Shown here in pieces: positions 58,155 to 64,000 of a DNA stretch of 64,000 nucleotides. Each line of letters starts with the position of its first letter. Within the stretch, counting starts at the first letter, position 1. This DNA is from Pseudomonas capeferrum (GTDB lineage Bacteria > Pseudomonadota > Gammaproteobacteria > Pseudomonadales > Pseudomonadaceae): positions 97,455-161,454 of the forward strand of contig NZ_JMIT01000002.1 of NCBI RefSeq assembly GCF_000731675.1, read 5' to 3'. The notes under the pieces are model-generated. The model was not told where the DNA came from. It did no database searches and saw only the letters and a program-made list of their open reading frames with translations. The translations under genes and the position numbers were made by a program.

Positions 58155-59189
58155 TTACTTGGCCTGGGCTTCTACTTGCGCTTCAACGCGACGGTTAACA
58201 GCGCGACCATCTTCGGTGGCGTTGTCGGCAACCGGACGGGTCTCGCCGTAGCCAACCGATTCAACACGGTTGGATTCTACGCCGTACTGATTGGTCAGTA
58301 CTTGCTTGACAGCGTTGGCACGACGCTCGGACAGCTTCTGGTTGTAAGCGTCTGGACCCACGGAGTCAGTGTGACCTTCCACGGTGGTGGTGGTCGATGG
58401 GTACTGCTTCATGAAGTCAGCCAGGTTCTTGATGTCGCCGTAGCTGTTAGGCTTGACGACCGACTTGTCGAAGTCGAACTTGACGTCCAGCTCAACGCGA
58501 ACGACTTCGGCAACAGCCGGGCAGCCGTCGGCGTCAACGGTGACGTTGGCCGGGGTGTCTGGGCACTTGTCGACGTTGTCGCAGACGCCATCGTTGTCGC
58601 TGTCGGAGCAGACTTCGGCAACTGGGGCCGGAGCAACTTCAGCTTGCTTCGGGCTACCGCCGAAGTTCAGACCAACGCCAACGCTCGGGGCCCACTCGGT
58701 GTCGCCCTGGTCGATGTTGTACTGAGCTTCAACGCCGGCACGGGCGTAGAACATGTCGGTGATGTACCACTTGGCGCCAGCGCCAACGTTGGCGAAGGTG
58801 GAGTGGTCACGACCGCCACGGCCGGTCTGGCCCAGCGACTGGTGCGAGAAACCAGCGGAAACGTACGGACGGATGGCGTCGTACGGGTTGTTGAAGTGGT
58901 AAACGGCGTCCAGGGCGGTGTTCGAGCCCTTGATGTTCTTGCCGTCTTCGCCACGAGCGTTGTGAACTTCGTCGTAGCCCAGACGCAGTTCAACGTCGTC
59001 GGTCAGGAAGTAACCGATCGAGCCGCCGAACAGGTTGCCGTCGTTCTTGAAGTCGCGCTGGCTGTCGAAGAATTCTTTTTTGTAAAAGATTTCAGTTTCG
59101 ACGGCGCCTTGACCTTGTGCCATAGCGCCAATCGAAGTGGCGGCTACAAGCGAACCAATGGCCAAGCCCAAGGTGTTTTTCAATTTCAT
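58155..59189 (-). CDS. oprF: Major outer-membrane porin OprF (OmpA family)
   Basis: A 344-residue OprF. Signal peptide (MKLKNTLGLAIGSLVAATSIGAMA), an eight-stranded N-terminal beta-barrel (about 25-185), a Cys-containing hinge VCSDSDNDGVCDNVDKCPDTP with four Cys in a thrombospondin-3-like calcium repeat, and a C-terminal OmpA peptidoglycan-binding domain (about 225-344, VEGHTDSVGPDAYNQKLSERRANAVK). It forms channels and anchors the outer membrane to murein. GGGG lies upstream of the ATG. It follows sigX on the same strand, 111 bp downstream of the sigX stop. Confidence 0.97.
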   Translation of the reverse strand: MKLKNTLGLAIGSLVAATSIGAMAQGQGAVETEIFYKKEFFDSQRDFKNDGNLFGGSIGYFLTDDVELRLGYDEVHNARGEDGKNIKGSNTALDAVYHFNNPYDAIRPYVSAGFSHQSLGQTGRGGRDHSTFANVGAGAKWYITDMFYARAGVEAQYNIDQGDTEWAPSVGVGLNFGGSPKQAEVAPAPVAEVCSDSDNDGVCDNVDKCPDTPANVTVDADGCPAVAEVVRVELDVKFDFDKSVVKPNSYGDIKNLADFMKQYPSTTTTVEGHTDSVGPDAYNQKLSERRANAVKQVLTNQYGVESNRVESVGYGETRPVADNATEDGRAVNRRVEAQVEAQAK

Positions 59190-59300
59190 CCGTTAAATCC
59201 CCATCTGGTGATAGTTAAGCAGTCCCACCAACAACAAGGGGGACAACTCGACGGCAAGTCTAGCAGAACTCGCCGATTCGTTAGAGATATTTGCACACGC

Positions 59301-59891
59301 TTAAGTTTCATCGAGCCCGTGAAATTTCTCCCGAAGCTTGTCTAGCGCGCGCTTGTAACGCATTTTCGTCGCGCTCAGGCCCATGTGCATGATGTCGGCG
59401 ATCTCCTGAAATTCCAGCTCTGCGACAAATCGCAGCACCAGGATTTCCCGGTCGATCGGGTTCACATGCACCAGCCACTTGTCCAGCCCGCCCTTTTCTT
59501 CGGGTTTCGGAGCCTTGTCCTCGGACGCCTCTTCAACAGGGTCCAGGCTCAAGGCATCCATCAGCCGACGTTTGCGGCGCTCCTTGCGGTACTGGGTAAT
59601 GCACTCGTTGTAGGTGATGCTGTAGAGCCAGGTCTTGAACTTCGATTTGCCCTCGAAGTTCTTCAGCCCGTACAGCACTTTGAGCATCACCTCCTGACAG
59701 ACATCGTCGGCATCCCGGTCGTTCCCCAAATAACGCGCACAGACGTTGAACAGGGTCCGCTGGTAGCGCCGCATGAGCTCCTCATAGGCGCGGGTAACGT
59801 GGTACAGCTCCTCATGCGAACGCGCCACCAACTCTTCGTCGGTGAGCTCGCGGGGGTCATAACGCATGGGCGGCGAATGAACTTTATTCAA
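59301..59891 (-). CDS. sigX: ECF sigma factor SigX
   Basis: A 196-residue extracytoplasmic-function sigma factor. Region 2: YEELMRRYQRTLFNVCARYLGNDRDADDVCQEVMLKVLYGLKNFEGKSKFKTWLYSITYNE; region 4: LRFVAELEFQEIADIMHMGLSATKMRYKRAL. It controls oprF, membrane fluidity and related genes in Pseudomonas. The start is TTG at 59891 (MNKVHSPPMRYDPREL), matching P. aeruginosa SigX from memory; an in-frame ATG at 59867 would drop eight residues. No anti-sigma gene adjoins it, as known for SigX. Confidence 0.95.
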   Translation of the reverse strand: MNKVHSPPMRYDPRELTDEELVARSHEELYHVTRAYEELMRRYQRTLFNVCARYLGNDRDADDVCQEVMLKVLYGLKNFEGKSKFKTWLYSITYNECITQYRKERRKRRLMDALSLDPVEEASEDKAPKPEEKGGLDKWLVHVNPIDREILVLRFVAELEFQEIADIMHMGLSATKMRYKRALDKLREKFHGLDET

Positions 59892-59979
59892 AACGAATCT
59901 GGCCGACAGTCAGGTCAATGTCGCCGCGCGACCCCGGGGGTCGATTTCGCGGCGGCATACATTAACAGCTTTTGTGCGG

Positions 59980-60804
59980 TTAGCGGCTATTGACGCGCTG
60001 CTCAAGCAGCACACGGTTCGACAGCGACACCAGTTCGCCATCATCGGTCAACAGCGTCGTCTTGACCGTGCCGATTTCCTCGATATGCCCTTCGACCTCT
60101 CCAATCCGCACCTGCTGGCCGACTTGATACAGCTCACGCACGTAAATACCGGCCAATATCTGCCCGGCGATTTCGCGGCTGCCGAGGCCCATGGCCAAGG
60201 CAACGGCCAGACCAACGGTAATCAGCCCGATGACGATCACGTGGTTGAGCAGGTCGGTCTTGACCTCGAGCTGGCTGATGGCCACCGAGATGCTGATGAT
60301 GATCACCAGGCCTTGGGTGATACGCCCAAGGCCTGCGGAGTACTCAAGGCCAATGCCTTCGGCAGCGCCGCGCACCAGGCCATTGGCCACCTGCGCCAGC
60401 AGCACACCGGCCAGCAGCACCAGCGCCGCGCCGAATACTTTCGGCAGGTACAGGGCGAGCATGTCGAGGGTCGCCGAAACCCGCTCAAGGCCCAGCGATT
60501 CCGCGGCCGAGACGAGGAAGATCAGCAGTACGAACCAGTAGACGATCTTGCCGATGAGGGTCGAAATCGGCACCTGGATGCCACCGCGGCTCAGCATCTT
60601 GGTCAGCCCGGTACCTGCCATCAGGCGGTCCAGGCCGAGCTTGGCCAGCAGCTTGGACAGCAGCGTATCGAGCAGCTTGGCCACTACGAAACCGAGCAGC
60701 ACCACGACCAGGGCGCCGAACAGGTTAGGGATGAAGTTCGCCACCTTGGTCCAAAGGGCAGTCATGGCGGTGACCAGGCTTTGGGTCCAGAGATCCAGTT
60801 CCAT
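59980..60804 (-). CDS. cmpX: Mechanosensitive-channel-like membrane protein CmpX
   Basis: A 274-residue MscS-like protein with about five membrane helices, then an MscS beta-domain (IAGQILAGIYVRELYQVGQQVRIGEVEGHIEEIG). The family role is cytoplasmic-membrane physiology linked to SigX activity. An in-frame TTG at 60810 lies two codons before the ATG at 60804. It starts 2 bp after the crfX stop, so the two are in one operon, and ends 88 bp before sigX. Confidence 0.88.
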   Translation of the reverse strand: MELDLWTQSLVTAMTALWTKVANFIPNLFGALVVVLLGFVVAKLLDTLLSKLLAKLGLDRLMAGTGLTKMLSRGGIQVPISTLIGKIVYWFVLLIFLVSAAESLGLERVSATLDMLALYLPKVFGAALVLLAGVLLAQVANGLVRGAAEGIGLEYSAGLGRITQGLVIIISISVAISQLEVKTDLLNHVIVIGLITVGLAVALAMGLGSREIAGQILAGIYVRELYQVGQQVRIGEVEGHIEEIGTVKTTLLTDDGELVSLSNRVLLEQRVNSR

Positions 60805-60806
60805 AT

Positions 60807-61070
60807 TCAATCGGCCTTATCTGCTTTGCTGCCGGTGGCAGCGTTGCGGGTAGAGTTTCTGCGCACCGGCGCTACATGCGCCGAGCCATTGTTGACGGCG
60901 ATCAGCAGCGCCTGGCTCCAACGGCCAAGCAGGCTGAACAGATCACCCGCACCGACCTGGCGGTTGGCGGTTTTCAGCACACGACCCAGGCAGGCGGCGT
61001 CGTCTCGGTCCTGGCCGGACGGCGACGCCTTGAGCAGGTCGCGCAGGGATTCTTCAAACGGATCGTGCAT
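60807..61070 (-). CDS. crfX: CrfX-like small protein
   Basis: An 87-residue protein starting MHDPFEESLRDLLKASPSGQDRDDAACLGRVLKTANRQVGAGDLFSLLGRWSQALLIAVNNGSAH. It corresponds by position and sequence to CrfX of the P. aeruginosa sigX region, of unknown function. GAGGTGCCC precedes the ATG at 61070; an in-frame GTG at 61076 is less likely. It sits 121 bp after cmaX and 2 bp before cmpX. Confidence 0.85.
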   Translation of the reverse strand: MHDPFEESLRDLLKASPSGQDRDDAACLGRVLKTANRQVGAGDLFSLLGRWSQALLIAVNNGSAHVAPVRRNSTRNAATGSKADKAD

Positions 61071-61191
61071 GGGCACCTCGCGCAGTATCTGTCAGAGACG
61101 AGAGCGCCGGGGCATGGGTCACACATCGCCTGGGGGCGTGTGGTGCAAAATGAACCGCTGTCGCCTGCTTCGCGGGCAAGGAATTCAACAT

Positions 61192-62187
61192 CTAGACCCA
61201 CCGCAGCCGACGGAACAGCCACCACTGCCCTACCGCCAGCCCCAGCACGATGATGCAGGCAAACAAGAAGCCGTAGGGGTTTTCCGCCCCCGGAATGCCG
61301 CCGACATTGATGCCCAGCAAGCCGGTGATGAAGCTCATGGGCAGGAAGATGCAGGTGATGATGCCGAAGCGGTACATGGTGCGGTTCATGCGCTCGCTGC
61401 GCCGCCGGTCCTCGCTTTCAAGCACCAATGCGGCCCGCTCGCGGGTCAGCTCCAGCTCTTCGAGGTAACGGATCAGGCTGTTGTTCAACTCGTTCCAGTA
61501 GTCGGCATCGGCATCAGCGAACCAGCTCCACTTGCTGCGTGACAGCTGTGCGTAGATTTCCCGCTGCGGCGCCAGAAAACGTCGCAAGCCGGCCGCACGG
61601 CGGCGGATCTGCTGCAGGCTACCCTGCTCGGGAGTGTACCGCTCGTCGGATTCGACCTTTTCTTCCTCGAGGTCGACCAGCTCGGACAGGTCGCTGACCA
61701 GGCCCTGGACCTTCTCGGTCAGCAGCTCACCCATCAGCAGCAATAACGCCGAAGCTGACTTCGGCCCCCTGCCCTCGCCGAGCAACTGGAGCATCTCGTC
61801 ACTGGCCCGAAGCGGCCGCAAGCGCAGCGAGATGACCCGTTGCGCTTCGGCGAAGATGCGCACCGAGACCATGTCTTCAGGTTCGGCGCCCGGGTTGAGG
61901 TTGACCCCGCGCAAGAACAGCAACAACTGTTCGTCCACCAGCGGCAGCAAGCGCGGCCGGGTGTTTTCTTCCAGCAGCAGTTCGCAGGCGAACTCGCTCA
62001 GGCCGCTGTCGCGCAGCAGCCAGGTGCGGGTTTGTGGATGGCTGCGGTCCCAGTGCAACCAGAGGCTTTCCTGGGGGTGCAGTTGCAGGTCGTCCAGTTC
62101 GGTACGGGCAATCGAGCGCGCGCCGCCTTTGCCATCGAGCACCAGGGCATGCACCAGCCCCCACTGCGCGTTGTCTTCCTCGAACAT
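61192..62187 (-). CDS. cmaX: CorA-family divalent-cation transporter CmaX (ZntB-like)
   Basis: A 331-residue CorA-superfamily protein: a large cytoplasmic funnel domain (1-260) and two C-terminal membrane helices (about 270-295 and 305-325). The pore motif reads GIN (GLLGINVGGIPG) in place of the CorA GMN, which is the ZntB-type signature. The cation is therefore uncertain (zinc or magnesium). The ATG at 62187 follows GGAGCTTTG. It is 27 bp downstream of rraA on the same strand, so a rraA-cmaX-crfX-cmpX transcript is possible. Confidence 0.88.
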   Translation of the reverse strand: MFEEDNAQWGLVHALVLDGKGGARSIARTELDDLQLHPQESLWLHWDRSHPQTRTWLLRDSGLSEFACELLLEENTRPRLLPLVDEQLLLFLRGVNLNPGAEPEDMVSVRIFAEAQRVISLRLRPLRASDEMLQLLGEGRGPKSASALLLLMGELLTEKVQGLVSDLSELVDLEEEKVESDERYTPEQGSLQQIRRRAAGLRRFLAPQREIYAQLSRSKWSWFADADADYWNELNNSLIRYLEELELTRERAALVLESEDRRRSERMNRTMYRFGIITCIFLPMSFITGLLGINVGGIPGAENPYGFLFACIIVLGLAVGQWWLFRRLRWV

Positions 62188-62214
62188 CAAAGCTCCATCA
62201 GCGCGTGCGGCGCA

Positions 62215-62706
62215 TCACTCCGGCATTTTCAGCGGGCTTGGCGAAACCAGCACGCCATTGTTGTCGGCATACACATATTCGCCCGAGCGGAAGGTCACCC
62301 CGGCGAAAGTCACCGGCACGTCGAGCTCGCCGACGCCACGCTTGTTGCTTTTTTTCGGGTGGCTGGCCAAGGCCTGCACGCCGACGTCGGTCTGGATCAA
62401 GATGTCTACGTCACGCACGCAGCCGTAGATCACCAGGCCTTCCCAGCCGTTCTTGGCCGCTTTCTCGGCCAGCATGTCGCCCAGCAGCGCACAGCGCAGC
62501 GAACCGCCACCGTCAACCACCAGAACCTTGCCCTTGCCGTCGAGCTCGACCTGCTCCTTGACCAGCGAGTTGTCTTCGAAGCACTTGAGGGTGACGATCT
62601 GGCCACCGAACGAATCGCGGCCGCCGAAGTTGCTGAACATAGGTTCGAGCACCTGGACCAGGTCAGGGTAGGTGTCACACAGGTCGGGCGTTACGTAATG
62701 CTGCAT
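62215..62706 (-). CDS. rraA: RraA-like regulator of RNase E / 4-hydroxy-4-methyl-2-oxoglutarate aldolase family
   Basis: A 163-residue RraA family protein with the RraA core [29 protein letters not shown], where the GxxR-D part is that of the family. E. coli RraA binds RNase E and damps mRNA decay; several homologues are instead class II aldolases. GGAGCTTCCC precedes the ATG. Length is normal. Annotation as rraA follows the family; the aldolase possibility is not excluded by sequence. Confidence 0.9.
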   Translation of the reverse strand: MQHYVTPDLCDTYPDLVQVLEPMFSNFGGRDSFGGQIVTLKCFEDNSLVKEQVELDGKGKVLVVDGGGSLRCALLGDMLAEKAAKNGWEGLVIYGCVRDVDILIQTDVGVQALASHPKKSNKRGVGELDVPVTFAGVTFRSGEYVYADNNGVLVSPSPLKMPE

Positions 62707-62812
62707 GGGAAGCTCCTGTCAGTCACAACGAAAGCGGGTATGGGCCAAGGCTACACCGAGGAAGCTGTTGACGTCATCCGGGACCGAGCAGTCAGTTGCA
62801 TTCCTTCGGCAC

Positions 62813-62909
62813 TGGCCTCTTCGCGGGGCAAGCCCGCTCCCACAGGTATTTCACTGCCTTAAGAACAGTGGGGTACCTGTGGGAGCGGGCTTGCCCCGCG
62901 AAGGGGCCA
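62813..62909. repeat. Pair of inverted REP elements (BIME-like)
   Basis: A 36-nt unit at 62813-62848 and its inverted copy at 62874-62909 match at 35 of 36 positions and are separated by 25 bp. The core CTTCGCGGGGCAAGCCCGC and the tail TCCCACAGGTA are typical of P. putida/P. fluorescens REPs. It lies between the hydrolase stop and the rraA start on the same strand, so it may stabilise or end the transcript. Confidence 0.85.
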
Positions 62910-62926
62910 GCGCAGGCAGCATGGAA

Positions 62927-63919
62927 TCAGCTGGCTGGCACAGCCTGCGCCACAACAGTCGATGCATGCACCGGCATAGACGGGTTCCTCAACCAGCGTT
63001 CCACCAACGGCCAGACCTGCGCCTGCGCGGCCTTGCTGACCAGCATGTCGACATGCCCGAACGCATCGAAGCCTTCCTCGCGGCCCAAGCGCAGAAACTG
63101 CTTGCGCTCCCCGCCCAACTGGTCGAACAGCTTGCGGCAAGCCCAGACCGGGTCCTGGTAATCGCCCGTACCGGCCACGGCCAGCACCGGCACATCCACC
63201 TGCGCAAGGCCCGCCCACCAGTCGTTGTCCTTGTCGCCAAAGCGCCCGAACAGGCCATGCCAGCGCATGCTTTCAAGTGCCAAGCCGATCGGTTCGTCCT
63301 CGGGGCCACGCTTAAGGCGCTGCCCGGGAATCTGCCGCCAGCGCTTGAGCAGCAGCTTCGCCCCCCACACCACCGGCGGCACTTTCAACGGCCAGTACAC
63401 GCGGCTGACCTGGGTACCGAAGAACGCGGCGCTGGCCACCTGCTCGGTTGGCAGGTAGCCGCCACCCAGTGCAGCGGCCAAGGTTGTCCCGCCCAGGGAA
63501 TGGCCAAGCCAGTGCGGCGCCTGGCCGGTTTGTTCCAGCACGAAAGCGCCAATCAACGGCAAGTCATCGCGGGCATAGTCGGCGACACGGTTGTGCTGCC
63601 ACTGGCGATTGCGCGGCGACAGGCCATGGCCGCGCATCTCCGGGATCCACACATCGAAACCCGCGCGGGCCAGAAACGCGCCCAGGCCGACCCCTTTGGG
63701 CGAATACCAGAAGCGCCGATTGGAAAAACTGCCGTGCAAAAGAATGACCGGTACGCCTTGAGCCTGACCCTGATCGGCCAGGCCAAGGCGGGTCACGGCC
63801 AGCTCGACGCTCGGGTCAGGGCTGTTGCCGGCCTTGATCCGGTACACGTCTTCGCTCAAGTCGCCTCGCCGCTCAGCGCTGAGCAAGGCCACGGGAAATA
63901 AAGTGCTGCTGCTTTGCAT
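62927..63919 (-). CDS. Alpha/beta hydrolase
   Basis: A 330-residue alpha/beta hydrolase. The nucleophile elbow is WLGHSLGG with Ser141, and the oxyanion part is LLHGSFSNRRFWY. Acid and His are probably in AGTGDYQDP and DAFGHVDML. No signal peptide, so probably cytoplasmic. The start MQSSSTLFPV at 63919 is favoured over the ATG at 63955, which lies inside the upstream terminator hairpin. The substrate cannot be named; an esterase or lipase-like role is inferred. Confidence 0.85.
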   Translation of the reverse strand: MQSSSTLFPVALLSAERRGDLSEDVYRIKAGNSPDPSVELAVTRLGLADQGQAQGVPVILLHGSFSNRRFWYSPKGVGLGAFLARAGFDVWIPEMRGHGLSPRNRQWQHNRVADYARDDLPLIGAFVLEQTGQAPHWLGHSLGGTTLAAALGGGYLPTEQVASAAFFGTQVSRVYWPLKVPPVVWGAKLLLKRWRQIPGQRLKRGPEDEPIGLALESMRWHGLFGRFGDKDNDWWAGLAQVDVPVLAVAGTGDYQDPVWACRKLFDQLGGERKQFLRLGREEGFDAFGHVDMLVSKAAQAQVWPLVERWLRNPSMPVHASTVVAQAVPAS

Positions 63920-63936
63920 AAGGTTGCTTGGTGCAC

Positions 63937-63970
63937 AAAAAAGGGCGGGAACCATTACTGGAACTCGCCC
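63937..63970 (-). terminator. Probable terminator of a gene beyond the right edge
   Basis: Minus strand: GGGCG/CGCCC stem with an inner CCA/TGG stem, then TTTTTT (63942-63937). It precedes the hydrolase start and probably ends a minus-strand gene to the right. The remaining 30 bp to 64000 show nothing I can name. Confidence 0.6.
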
Positions 63971-64000
63971 TGGATCAAACCAGGCGGGGGCGCGCCAGAC

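Overview
The window is 64 kb of chromosomal core sequence from a fluorescent pseudomonad, most likely of the Pseudomonas putida group. This rests on several things seen here: the oprF-sigX-cmpX-crfX-cmaX-rraA cluster, the fadBA pair, a lipoprotein-type malate:quinone oxidoreductase, the nasS-nasT-nasA-kinase-cobA cluster, GC-rich codon use, and short palindromic REP-type repeats around CTTCGCGGGNNNNNCCCGC. Gene order agrees with what I remember of P. putida KT2440, but I could not check that by alignment. There are no insertion sequences, integrases, CRISPR arrays or prophage blocks. One tRNA-Pro(CGG) is present.

Layout, left to right. 1-4.5 kb: 5' part of topA, a DUF1653 gene, and the beta-oxidation genes fadA/fadB (minus strand), with a PsrA-like operator upstream of fadB. 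5-12 kb: a small membrane protein, a universal stress protein, the ABC-F ATPase Uup, the lytic transglycosylase Slt, a MOSC protein and CheV. 12-15.7 kb: an HPt-like protein, a NarL-type two-component pair and a YegS-like lipid kinase. 16-19 kb: an orphan glycosyltransferase and moeA/moaB. 19-25 kb: a lipoprotein, tRNA-Pro, mqo, a chemoreceptor and an ABC exporter. 25-31 kb: a small PA1571-like protein, pdxB, tusA, rlmM and acnA. 31-37.6 kb: the aerotaxis receptor Aer, an RluA-type pseudouridine synthase, an SOS-controlled unknown gene, an M15 peptidase, a glutaredoxin-like protein, an ammonium transporter and a DUF883/YqjE/YqjK membrane-stress operon. 37.7-45.6 kb: a dGTPase, a BvgA/BvgS-type phosphorelay, yggL and PBP4 (dacB). 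45.7-52.3 kb: a diguanylate cyclase, rlmL, rmf and pyrD. 52.4-58 kb: nitrate-assimilation control and uptake (nasS, nasT, a leader with a terminator, nasA, a phosphatase-kinase fusion, cobA). 58-64 kb: the oprF/sigX envelope-stress cluster, rraA and an alpha/beta hydrolase.

The regulatory sequences tie these genes into circuits. Two motility genes far apart (cheV, aer) carry FliA (sigma-28) promoters with the same 11-nt spacer. The nasST operon starts with a near-consensus sigma-54 promoter. The leader between nasT and nasA holds a strong terminator preceded by a hexaloop hairpin of the type bound by ANTAR proteins, so NasT probably antiterminates it. A 102-codon gene of unknown function (33807-34115) has a perfect 16-bp LexA box overlapping its -10 region. 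That SOS gene is the best candidate here for something undescribed. The nitrate cluster lacks the nitrite and nitrate reductase genes that I recall between the kinase and cobA in P. aeruginosa.

Gene starts were chosen by eye from Shine-Dalgarno spacing and family alignments from memory. Regulatory sites are motif matches, not experimental evidence.
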